Below, piece after piece: positions 1 through 6,927 of a stretch of DNA of 12,799 nucleotides (positions within the stretch are counted from its first letter, which is position 1; each line of letters begins with the position of its first letter). Made by a program: the position numbers and the translations under genes. This stretch comes from Bacteroidota bacterium. GTDB lineage: Bacteria > Bacteroidota > Bacteroidia > Chitinophagales > Chitinophagaceae. A model generated the notes under the pieces. That model was not told the DNA's origin. It searched no databases and saw only the letters and a program-made list of their open reading frames with translations. The stretch spans positions 1 to 12,799 of the forward strand of contig JAFDXS010000016.1 in assembly GCA_018267795.1 (NCBI GenBank). Direction: 5' to 3'.

Positions 1-473
1 GTTCTGAACAATGCCCAAATACCGGAGAAAGCCAGTGTGCCGAAAAGAACAGAAATAGGCAAGTAAGTAGTAAAGGTAAAAATGCCAAGGAATGCTGTAA
101 TAGAGGCTACGGTATACTCAGACGGGGCTTCGTACCAATAAAGGCGCGATATATAATCATAGTAATCACCGTCATACCACTTTGGTATATGAAACAGCAG
201 ATTGAACCACTTGGTAGTAGATTCGCCGTAAGCACTGTTTATAACCTGTGCATGGAAGAAGTAGTTAGAAGTATCACCGCCGCCATAGTAGTACTGATAT
301 ATCAAGCCTATACCTATTGCGCCGCATATCTTTACAGTAAGGCCTGATATAAAATACGGGCGCCATGGATGACCCGGAGGATACCTGTTATCACGTATCT
401 TATATGCAATAAGATAAATAATAACTAAATAAAATGGTAATAAAATGTAATCAAGTATGGATATAAATGGCAT
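1..473 (-). CDS. Multi-pass membrane protein, N-terminal part (runs off the left edge)
   Basis: An open frame of 157 codons starts with ATG at 473 and continues past the window edge, so only the N-terminus is visible. Residues about 4-25 form a hydrophobic segment (LLPFYLVIIYLIAYKI). A short basic, proline-rich stretch (RYPPGHPWRPYF) follows, then a second hydrophobic segment at about 42-60, then a polar loop beginning YYYGGGDTSNYFFHA. A third hydrophobic run (SITAFLGIFTFTTYLPISV) lies near residues 125-145. An acidic motif just after an early membrane helix is common in GT-C-like glycosyltransferases and in polysaccharide polymerases. That comparison is inference, and I do not recognise the family. 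The gene diverges from asnB across 61 bp. The neighbourhood of sugar-polymer genes fits a role in polysaccharide assembly but does not prove it. Confidence 0.75.
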   Translation of the reverse strand, partial: MPFISILDYILLPFYLVIIYLIAYKIRDNRYPPGHPWRPYFISGLTVKICGAIGIGLIYQYYYGGGDTSNYFFHAQVINSAYGESTTKWFNLLFHIPKWYDGDYYDYISRLYWYEAPSEYTVASITAFLGIFTFTTYLPISVLFGTLAFSGIWALFR

Positions 474-534
474 TTGTGTAATTTAGTTGTCTGTATTACA
501 TGATTTACGCTTTTACAATCTCCATTATCCTTAC

Positions 535-2445
535 ATGTGCGGTATAACCGGCTACTATGCCTTTAATAACAATGCAGCTAACAATCTAACAAAAATAACA
601 CAATCAACCGAGAAACTATTTCTACGCGGGCCTGATAGTGGTAATTTTTACAAAGATGAAAAAGTGGCTTTAGGGCACAGGAGGCTATCTATAATAGATA
701 CCTCTAACGGAGCATCGCAACCTATGAGCGATGTAAGCGGGCAGTATGTTCTTATTTTCAATGGGGAGATCTTCAACTTTAGCGAATTATCAGATAAATA
801 TCTACAGCCTACCTGGCAACGAATAAATGGCCCCAGGACGAGCTCTGATACAGAAGTGCTTTTATACCTGTTGATAGAGTATGGTGTAGAATGCCTGGAA
901 TGGTTGGATGGTTTTTTTGCATTTGCCTTTTATAATAAACAGAATGGCGAGCTAATACTGGCAAGAGACCCATATGGCAAAAAACCACTTCTTTATGCCT
1001 TAACGGGAGACTACCTGGCCTTCTCATCTGAAATGAAATCGCTGCTGGAATGGAACATACTCAAAGAGCTTGACTATACAGTACTGCATCAATACCTGCA
1101 ACTGAACTATATACCCCAGCCGCAAAGTATACTAAAGGGAGTAAGCAAGCTAAACGCCGGGTATTACATGTCCATTAATAATACAGGTACTACAGACTAC
1201 AAACCATATTATCAATTAAAAATAAATCCATCCGGTTATCAGCGCCATAGCTACGAAGAAGCACAGCAGCAATTAATAGACAAAATGGATATTGCTGTGC
1301 AGGAAAGAATGATTGCTGATGTACCGCTTGGGGCATTCCTGAGCGGAGGTATTGATTCCTCTGTTATTGTTGCATTAGCAAGTCGCCATACATCTAAACT
1401 AAAAACGTTTTCGATAGGCTATAAAGACAATCCTTTTTTTGATGAAACAAGCTATGCTGACCTTGTAGCCAAACAATACAAAACAGAACATACCGTCTTT
1501 TCGCTTAGCAACAATGATTTTCTTGAGCACTTATATAACGTACTTGATTATATAGACGAGCCGTTCGCAGATTCCTCTGCTATTCCGGAATATATTTTAT
1601 GTCACTACACCCGCAAGCATGTTACAGTAGCACTGAGTGGTGACGGTGGCGATGAAGTATTTGCAGGATACAATAAACACGCCGCGGAGTGGAAGATGCG
1701 CCAAAACACTTTAGCTAACACGATGGTAAAAGCAGGCTTACCTATCTGGAAATCATTACCACGCAGCAGGAATAATAAAGTAACCAATCTTTTCAGGCAG
1801 CTTCACCGTTTTGCAGAGGGTGCAAACCTGTCTGTGAAAGAGCGTTACTGGCGCTGGGCTTCTTTTAATACTAAAACGCAGGTTGACGGCTTATTAACGC
1901 CCTCCAGCCTGCAAAAAGTAAGTATCCAGGTGCTTGCGCAGGAAAAAGCTAAATTATTATCCTGCTTTGAGACAGGCGACTATAACGAAGTGTTGCAAAC
2001 CGATATGCAGTTGGTGTTGCTTAGCGATATGCTCGTAAAAGTAGATTCTATGAGCATGGCTAACAGCCTGGAAGTACGCAGCCCCTTCCTTGACCATAAG
2101 GTAGTTGACTTTGCTTTTTCATTACCATCTGAGTATAAAATAGATGGCACGCTAAAAAAGAAAATTGTGCAGGACGCATTCAGGCCAATGCTACCAACGG
2201 AGATATACAACAGACCAAAGCACGGTTTCGAAATACCATTGCTTGATTGGTTTAGAAATGAACTTTGGGGCTTGATAAATGATGATCTTCTAAAGCAATC
2301 CTTCATTGAAGAACAAGGAATATTTGATGTAGCCGCTACTGAAAAACTAAAGAAAAAACTTAAGAGCAGCAACCCGGAAGATAGCCATGCTACTATATGG
2401 GCATTGATTGTTTTTCAGTATTGGTGGAAAAAGTATTACATATGA
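535..2445 (+). CDS. asnB: Asparagine synthase (glutamine-hydrolysing) type amidotransferase
   Basis: Transfers ammonia from glutamine to an adenylated carboxylate, classically aspartate to asparagine. The ATG at 535 gives MCGITGYYAF, which puts the catalytic cysteine at residue 2 to become the N-terminal nucleophile after Met removal. A TTG-initiated extension from 487 would bury it and is rejected. The glutaminase half shows RGPDSG, GHRRLSIID, FNGEIFN and SSDTEV. The synthetase half shows the ATP-binding PP-loop SGGIDSS (270-276) and SGDGGDE (368-374), followed by SMANSLEVRSPFLDH. All key motifs are intact. At 636 residues it is longer than E. coli AsnB (about 554), as is usual for copies in polysaccharide regions. 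It is followed after 77 bp by a GT4 glycosyltransferase, so it may amidate a sugar acid instead of supplying asparagine. The family is certain; the substrate is not. Confidence 0.93.
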   Translation: MCGITGYYAFNNNAANNLTKITQSTEKLFLRGPDSGNFYKDEKVALGHRRLSIIDTSNGASQPMSDVSGQYVLIFNGEIFNFSELSDKYLQPTWQRINGPRTSSDTEVLLYLLIEYGVECLEWLDGFFAFAFYNKQNGELILARDPYGKKPLLYALTGDYLAFSSEMKSLLEWNILKELDYTVLHQYLQLNYIPQPQSILKGVSKLNAGYYMSINNTGTTDYKPYYQLKINPSGYQRHSYEEAQQQLIDKMDIAVQERMIADVPLGAFLSGGIDSSVIVALASRHTSKLKTFSIGYKDNPFFDETSYADLVAKQYKTEHTVFSLSNNDFLEHLYNVLDYIDEPFADSSAIPEYILCHYTRKHVTVALSGDGGDEVFAGYNKHAAEWKMRQNTLANTMVKAGLPIWKSLPRSRNNKVTNLFRQLHRFAEGANLSVKERYWRWASFNTKTQVDGLLTPSSLQKVSIQVLAQEKAKLLSCFETGDYNEVLQTDMQLVLLSDMLVKVDSMSMANSLEVRSPFLDHKVVDFAFSLPSEYKIDGTLKKKIVQDAFRPMLPTEIYNRPKHGFEIPLLDWFRNELWGLINDDLLKQSFIEEQGIFDVAATEKLKKKLKSSNPEDSHATIWALIVFQYWWKKYYI

Positions 2446-2522
2446 CGTTAATCAGCACGCCTATTGATATTTAAACGCTATATATCAGCGAAAACGACGT
2501 ATTTTAGAGCCCTATTGCTATT

Positions 2523-3737
2523 ATGCCACGTGTACTAAGAATATTGAACAGACTGATAATTGGCGGCCCTGCCATTAATGCTACTTACCTTACCAGGTAT
2601 ATGGCACCTGAGTTTGAGACAATGCTGGTAATAGGCGGCAAAGACGACCACGAACAAGATGCAGATCACCTCACTGACATCCTGGACATTAACCCGGTGG
2701 TGATACCTGAAATGAAACGCTCGTTACACCCCGTAAGTGATGGACAAGCCTTTCAGAAGGTAAAAGCGCTAATCAAAGAATTCAAACCTGATATAGTACA
2801 TACACATGCTGCAAAATCAGGCGTAATAGGTCGTATGGCTGCTGAGGCATGCGATGTACCTGTGATAGTACATACCTTTCATGGACATGTATTTCACAGT
2901 TATTTCAATAAGTGGACGACTAAGACCTTCGTGCAGATAGAAAGATATCTTGCCAAGCGTTCTTCAGGTATTATAGCTATTAGTCAAAAACAAAAAGAAG
3001 AGCTGGCAAATGTGTATAAGATTTGCCCTGAAGAAAAAATCAGTATTATTCCCCTTGGCCTCGACCTTGATAAATTTCAAAGAGATCAGGATATCAAACG
3101 CATTAGTTTCCGTGCCAAATATCATATTCATCCTGATGAAATAGCTATTGGCATAATAGGCCGCATAGTGCCTGTAAAGAATCACAGCATGTTTGTAGCC
3201 GCCGCAAAGCGTCTGCTTGAACAAAGCAACAAAAAGGTAAAGTTTATAATAATAGGAGATGGTGATATGCGTGCACAAATGGAAACTGAATTCAGTGCTG
3301 CCGGTATCAGCTACGCCTATTTCCCTGATGCAGACAAAGAAGCCACTGCTATTTGTACCTCATGGCTTACAGAGATGGATGTAGTACTCGCTGGGCTGGA
3401 TATTGTGGCGCTAACATCTCATAATGAAGGTACGCCGGTATCATTAATCGAAGCACAGGCAGCAGGAAAACCTGTAGTATCAACCAACGTAGGTGGTGTA
3501 GGCGACGTAGTAATAAACAATGAGTGCGGATTCATTACCGAACCAGGCAATGTAGAACAGTTTGCCAATGCATTACTGCAATTAGTAAACAGCGAACAGC
3601 TAAGGCATGACTTTGGCACTGCAGGCAGACGCTTTGTGCAAGGTAAATTCTCTTACCAGAGATTGGTAAAAGACATGTCCGAATATTATTACAGTCTGCT
3701 TGAGAAAAAGCAAACGAAGATTTTAAAGCACTTTTAG
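2523..3737 (+). CDS. Glycosyltransferase family 4 (GT-B fold)
   Basis: Predicted cytoplasmic, membrane-associated retaining glycosyltransferase of 404 residues. The N-terminal acceptor domain opens with RILNRLIIGGPAINATYLT and includes DIVHTHAAKSGVIGRMAA and VHTFHGHVFH, typical of GT4 enzymes acting on lipid-linked sugars. The linker carries IIPLGLDLDKF. The C-terminal donor domain begins near residue 212 with IGIIGRIVPVKNH, and holds IIIGDGDM and the E-x7-E motif EGTPVSLIE (E302, E310) followed by AQAAGKPVVSTNVGG, which binds the nucleotide sugar. The donor and acceptor cannot be told from sequence; similarity in style to capsule and O-antigen enzymes is from memory. It lies 77 bp after asnB on the same strand, probably co-transcribed, and ends 4 bp from the convergent epimerase gene. 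Confidence 0.9.
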   Translation: MPRVLRILNRLIIGGPAINATYLTRYMAPEFETMLVIGGKDDHEQDADHLTDILDINPVVIPEMKRSLHPVSDGQAFQKVKALIKEFKPDIVHTHAAKSGVIGRMAAEACDVPVIVHTFHGHVFHSYFNKWTTKTFVQIERYLAKRSSGIIAISQKQKEELANVYKICPEEKISIIPLGLDLDKFQRDQDIKRISFRAKYHIHPDEIAIGIIGRIVPVKNHSMFVAAAKRLLEQSNKKVKFIIIGDGDMRAQMETEFSAAGISYAYFPDADKEATAICTSWLTEMDVVLAGLDIVALTSHNEGTPVSLIEAQAAGKPVVSTNVGGVGDVVINNECGFITEPGNVEQFANALLQLVNSEQLRHDFGTAGRRFVQGKFSYQRLVKDMSEYYYSLLEKKQTKILKHF

Positions 3738-3741
3738 CACT

Positions 3742-4743
3742 TTACTTTTGTGCAGCCTCAGCCAGGTACATTTCTTTAAAGAAAGCCACAGTATTCTTTA
3801 GGCCATCCATAAATCTTAATGTAGGCTGATAATTCAGCAATTCTTTAGCCTTTGAAATATCAGCTAATGAGTTGCGTATATCCCCTGCCCTTTCTTCGCG
3901 GTGAGTAGGCTCATGCTCCATTTGCAGCATTTCACGGATAGAGGTATAAAGAAAGTTGACGGAAAAGTTTTCGCCTACGGCTACGTTGTACACCTTACCA
4001 AAAGCTTCGTCATTATCTGCAAGCATGCCTCTTACATTAGCCTGTACAGCATTATCTACAAAAGTAAAATCGCGCGTTTGTTCACCATCTCCATTAATGT
4101 ATACAGGCGTTTGCTTTAATATTCCACTTACAAATAATGGAATGACAGCAGCATAAGGCCCATTAGGGTCCTGCCGCGGACCAAATACATTGAAGTAGCG
4201 ATAGCCTATTACCTTCATGCCGTATAGCTTTGAAAATACTTCCGCATACAGTTCGTTAGCCTTCTTGGTAACAGCATACGGAGAAAGCGGATTGCCTACT
4301 TTTTCTTCACGCTTTGGCAAGTTTGGCTCATCGCCATATACTGATGATGAAGATGCATAAACGAATGCCTTTACCTTATTGTCTTTAGCAGCTGTAAGCA
4401 TATTTACAAAGCCACTTACATTCACCTCATTGCTGGTAACAGGATCTGATATAGAACGGGGTACGGAACCAAGTGCTGCCTGGTGACTTACATAGTCTAT
4501 ACCCTCACATGCTTTTTTGCAAGTTTCATAATCACGTATGTCACCCTCTATAAATTCCAATTGCGGGAATGAAGCAAACATTTCAATATTTCTTAGAAAC
4601 CCTGTAGAGAGGTTATCAAGCACTCTTACTTTTCCGGCACCATTCTTTAATAAATACTCAACTATATGAGAGCCAATAAAACCGGCACCACCGGTAACAA
4701 GAAAACTATTCTTCGAAATATCTTTACTATGAAAAGCAGGCAT
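3742..4743 (-). CDS. NAD-dependent UDP-sugar 4-epimerase, WbpP/TviC-like
   Basis: An extended short-chain dehydrogenase/reductase of 333 residues. The Rossmann fold starts with TGGAGFIGS (glycine motif at residues 18-24), followed by the acidic residue D43 in VLDNLSTG for NAD binding. The catalytic set is Ser in YASSSSVYG (129-137) and Y156-x3-K160 in SPYAVTK. The stretches SVPRSISDPVTSN, RYFNVFGPRQDPNGPYAAV and YINGDGEQTRDF closely match what I recall of WbpP/TviC, which interconvert UDP-GlcNAc (or its uronic acid) and the galacto form. That would supply N-acetylgalactosamine-type precursors for surface polysaccharide. Substrate assignment is inference; a dehydratase or plain GalE role is less likely. 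It converges on the glycosyltransferase gene. The nearest upstream gene is THX, whose terminator separates the two. Confidence 0.88.
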   Translation of the reverse strand: MPAFHSKDISKNSFLVTGGAGFIGSHIVEYLLKNGAGKVRVLDNLSTGFLRNIEMFASFPQLEFIEGDIRDYETCKKACEGIDYVSHQAALGSVPRSISDPVTSNEVNVSGFVNMLTAAKDNKVKAFVYASSSSVYGDEPNLPKREEKVGNPLSPYAVTKKANELYAEVFSKLYGMKVIGYRYFNVFGPRQDPNGPYAAVIPLFVSGILKQTPVYINGDGEQTRDFTFVDNAVQANVRGMLADNDEAFGKVYNVAVGENFSVNFLYTSIREMLQMEHEPTHREERAGDIRNSLADISKAKELLNYQPTLRFMDGLKNTVAFFKEMYLAEAAQK

Positions 4744-4815
4744 TAGAAACTATTGAGGTAAATAATATTGCATTAATAAGCATGCAAATTATATCGAAAA
4801 AATGGATTGGAATTG

Positions 4816-4833
4816 CTAATAACAACTTATTAG
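4816..4833. repeat. Small AT-rich inverted repeat between THX terminator and epimerase gene
   Basis: Seven-base arms ctaataa and ttattag flank the loop caac. It lies just past the THX terminator, about 70 bp upstream of the epimerase start on the minus strand. It could be a second weak hairpin of that terminator or an operator for the epimerase gene. It is short and AT-rich, so chance is possible. Confidence 0.35.
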
Positions 4834-4838
4834 TAAAA

Positions 4839-4867
4839 ATAAAGACCGCTTCAAGTGCGGTCTTTAT
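4839..4867 (-). terminator. Rho-independent terminator of the ribosomal protein THX gene
   Basis: An 11-bp perfect stem (ATAAAGACCGC pairing with GCGGTCTTTAT) encloses a 7-base loop. On the minus strand it is followed by a T-rich tract (TTTATTTTTA). It lies 9 bp downstream of the THX stop codon and insulates the epimerase gene from THX. Confidence 0.85.
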
Positions 4868-4876
4868 AAGGAAAGC

Positions 4877-4990
4877 TTATGCTGTTTTTTTATCAGCTTT
4901 AGTTGCTTTTTTAATTTTAGCAGGTCTGCTTTTACCAAAGCTGCCTATTGAAATCTTTCCACGTTTGGTGCGTTTATCGCCTCTTCCCAT
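4877..4990 (-). CDS. 30S ribosomal protein THX (bTHX), 37 residues
   Basis: A tiny, very basic protein starting MGRGDKRTKRGKISIGSFGK and continuing SRPAKIKKATKADKK, ending in Thr-Ala. The start MGRGDKRTKRGKI with a GSFG-like turn is the hallmark of THX, a small subunit protein that sits in a pocket of 16S rRNA in the head of the 30S particle. Bacteroidota often carry it as a gene of under 50 codons. It is short enough to be missed by ORF callers. It has its own terminator downstream, and the HU terminator lies just upstream of its start (5023-5051). It must therefore either use a promoter in the 30-bp gap or be expressed by readthrough from HU. No clean promoter match is visible in that gap. 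Confidence 0.92.
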   Translation of the reverse strand: MGRGDKRTKRGKISIGSFGKSRPAKIKKATKADKKTA

Positions 4991-5022
4991 GATATTATAG
5001 TATTTAGTTTACAAAAATAAAA

Positions 5023-5051
5023 AAAGCAAGAAACATTTCGCTCCTTGCTTT
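5023..5051 (-). terminator. Rho-independent terminator of the HU gene
   Basis: An 8-bp stem (AAAGCAAG with CTTGCTTT) and a 13-base loop, followed on the minus strand by TTTTTTTATTTTT. It lies about 20 bp after the HU stop codon and about 30 bp before the THX start. The loop is larger than ideal, so partial readthrough into THX is plausible. Confidence 0.75.
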
Positions 5052-5071
5052 AAGTTTCTTCAGGCAAAAAG

Positions 5072-5356
5072 TTATTTTTTACCAGTACCTATTTTAGCAG
5101 AAAATTCTTTACCTGCTTTAAATTTAGGCACTTTGCGCGCTTTGATCTTAATTACTTCGCCTGTCTGAGGGTTGCGTCCGTTACGGGCAGAACGGTCAGA
5201 TACAGAGAATGTACCAAAACCTACCAGTGTAACGCGGTCACCTTTTTTCAGAGTAGCAACTACTGAATTGGTGAAAGAATCCAATGCCTCATTAGCCTGA
5301 GTTTTAGTGATGCCGGAATCTTTAGCAATTTTGTCAATTAATTCAGCTTTGTTCAT
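5072..5356 (-). CDS. hup: HU-family DNA-binding protein
   Basis: A 94-residue basic nucleoid protein that dimerises, bends and compacts DNA. The N-terminal helix-turn-helix dimer part starts MNKAELIDKIAKDSGITKTQ. The core GFGTF (46-50) leads into the flexible DNA-gripping arm with RNPQTG (61-66), whose proline (P63) is the residue expected to intercalate at DNA kinks. The protein ends KVPKFKAGKEFSAKIG. The length matches bacterial HU (about 90), and no IHF-specific extension is seen. It has a strong predicted promoter about 50 bp upstream and a terminator downstream, so it is monocistronic. High expression is likely. Confidence 0.96.
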   Translation of the reverse strand: MNKAELIDKIAKDSGITKTQANEALDSFTNSVVATLKKGDRVTLVGFGTFSVSDRSARNGRNPQTGEVIKIKARKVPKFKAGKEFSAKIGTGKK

Positions 5357-5402
5357 ACGCTTGTGTGTGTTTTGTTATGAAAGTGATTTTTACGAGGTTA
5401 GG

Positions 5403-5433
5403 CAAATATACAGACCTTTACCACAGTTCCAAA
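5403..5433 (-). promoter_or_regulatory. Bacteroidota-type promoter of the HU gene
   Basis: On the minus strand, TTTG (5433-5430) is followed after 19 bases by TATATTTG (5410-5403). This is a perfect match to the Bacteroidota -7 consensus TAnnTTTG, with a -33 TTTG at normal spacing. It predicts transcription starting near 5397 and a leader of about 40 nt before the HU start at 5356. Confidence 0.75.
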
Positions 5434-5630
5434 TTTCCACAAACTATTTTTTAGGAGCCAAAAGCCTTACCAGTAGCCGCTTTCCACAGTTCATTCACAA
5501 TAAAAACCTTAACAAATCAAAACAGAGCCCTTAAAACCCGCTACCAGCAAGCATCTTATCATATTGGCAAGGAATTTGATATAAACAGCTGCTGGGATAG
5601 CAAAATATACATTAAGTAAACCCTTTAAAA
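5434..5630. other. Gene-free spacer between the HU promoter and the DUF4286 gene
   Basis: About 200 bp without a supportable gene. The minus strand holds only 16-17 codon ORFs with no family features. No convincing terminator follows the DUF4286 gene here. Two tttccaca words (beginning near 5434 and 5480) are weakly like DnaA boxes but differ from TTATCCACA. Confidence 0.5.
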
Positions 5631-5936
5631 TCAAGCCTCTACTTGCATAATGGAGCGAAATGCAATGAATTTGTTCCCAAAACGCTGAAAGCTTATCTCC
5701 CTAAGTCTTGGTGCATGTGTATTAATATACTCGTTATAGCTATCAATATTTTTACAAAAATATTGCGCTACATAAGTAATGCCTTCCGACTCATCTTGCT
5801 CAAGCAGGCGAAACAGGTGCTTATCTGTAAACAAGCCAGTATTCATTAATGCCGGCATGTGTTCTTCCTTCATCCACTTCAGCCATTCATCTGCTGCATC
5901 TTTGTCCACCTTCATTGTAACGTTATATACTATCAT
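5631..5936 (-). CDS. DUF4286 family protein
   Basis: A 101-residue soluble protein starting MIVYNVTMKVD, with DEWLKWMKEEHMPALMNTG and ending RFGNKFIAFRSIM. This pattern matches my memory of DUF4286, a small family found largely in Bacteroidota, with a ferredoxin-like (dimeric alpha/beta barrel-like) appearance. No catalytic residues are known to me and no function is assigned. It begins 22 bp after the rsgA stop codon, so the two are very likely co-transcribed. Any link to ribosome maturation is inference from position only. Confidence 0.85.
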   Translation of the reverse strand: MIVYNVTMKVDKDAADEWLKWMKEEHMPALMNTGLFTDKHLFRLLEQDESEGITYVAQYFCKNIDSYNEYINTHAPRLREISFQRFGNKFIAFRSIMQVEA

Positions 5937-5958
5937 GCTTTAGAATATTTTTGTTGTT

Positions 5959-6903
5959 TTACCATTTCTTCTCAATCGTTTCCAGGATACTTACATAGCT
6001 GATGTAGCGCTCCTCATCTATCTTCCCGCTGCCTACAGCCTCTTTTACTGCACAGCCCGGTTCATTAACATGTAGGCAATTATTAAATCGGCAATGCGCC
6101 ATTACTGCACGTATTTCAGGAAAGTATTGCCCTAGCTCTTCACGCTCAAAATCAATAAGACCAAATTCTTTTACACCGGGTGTATCTATGATCTTACCAC
6201 CCGCGGGGAGATCAAACATCTCGGCAAATGTAGTAGTGTGCTGTCCCTTGCCACTCCAGCCGGACACTTCATGCGTTTTTAAATCGAGGTTGGGGATGAG
6301 CTGGTTTATTAAAGTGCTTTTGCCGACACCTGAATGGCCGCTGAATAATGTGATCTTATCTTTTAGCTTTTCTTCCAGTTTTAATACACTATTATGCTGC
6401 AGGGCAATAACTGGATAGACTTCGTAACCAGCTTTGCGATACATGTTTTCCCATTGCTCTAACTGCTCTGTATGTTTCGTCTTCAACAGATCAATTTTAT
6501 TAATAACTATAAGCACGGGTATATGATATGCTTCTGCTGTAATAAGGAAACGATCAATGAAGCCCTGCGATGTACGCGGTTCTGCGATTGTAACAATAAT
6601 AAGTGCTAGGTCAAGGTTTGCTGCTACTATATGTTTTTGATGCTTATTATGCGGCGATACACGAATGATATAGTTATGCCGGTCAAGTACATCTGTTATT
6701 ATTGCAGTATTAGTTGATTCCTCTTCTATATCAAAATTCACTTTGTCACCTACTGCTATAGGATTGGTAGATGATATATCATCATCTATCTTCATTTTGC
6801 CTTTTATCCTTGCCTTCCAGAAGATGCCCTGCTCATCCTGCACCAGGTACCAGCTGCCTGTAGATTTATATACCAGTCCCGTTAAGTTCCTATCCTCCGC
6901 CAT
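5959..6903 (-). CDS. rsgA: Small ribosomal subunit biogenesis GTPase RsgA
   Basis: A circularly permuted GTPase of 314 residues that binds the 30S subunit late in assembly and checks maturation of the decoding centre. An N-terminal OB-fold (about 1-75) starts TGLVYKSTGSWYLV. The G motifs then appear in permuted order: G4 NKID (135-138), G1 P-loop GHSGVGKS (189-196), G2 in GKGQHTTT (218-225), G3 DTPG (240-243). The C-terminal zinc site is complete with C271, C276, H278 and C284 (C-x4-C-x-H-x5-C). Length and motif order match the family. It lies between an FtsX-type permease gene (24 bp upstream) and DUF4286 (22 bp downstream) and is probably part of one transcript. Confidence 0.97.
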   Translation of the reverse strand: MAEDRNLTGLVYKSTGSWYLVQDEQGIFWKARIKGKMKIDDDISSTNPIAVGDKVNFDIEEESTNTAIITDVLDRHNYIIRVSPHNKHQKHIVAANLDLALIIVTIAEPRTSQGFIDRFLITAEAYHIPVLIVINKIDLLKTKHTEQLEQWENMYRKAGYEVYPVIALQHNSVLKLEEKLKDKITLFSGHSGVGKSTLINQLIPNLDLKTHEVSGWSGKGQHTTTFAEMFDLPAGGKIIDTPGVKEFGLIDFEREELGQYFPEIRAVMAHCRFNNCLHVNEPGCAVKEAVGSGKIDEERYISYVSILETIEKKW

Positions 6904-6927
6904 ACTGCCAGATTTCTTTGTCTATTA

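Noticed and set aside
487..534. TTG-initiated 16-residue extension of asnB
   Set aside because: It would place extra residues before the catalytic cysteine, which must be at position 2 directly after Met. The ATG at 535 is the functional start.
4782..5000. 72-codon plus-strand open frame over the THX gene
   Set aside because: It reads through the THX terminator hairpin and is the complement of a firmly identified ribosomal protein gene.
5418..5495. Cluster of ttccaca/accaca words as DnaA boxes or an origin
   Set aside because: Each differs from TTATCCACA at two or more positions, there is no AT-rich unwinding element with ordered repeats, and no dnaA, dnaN or parAB nearby.
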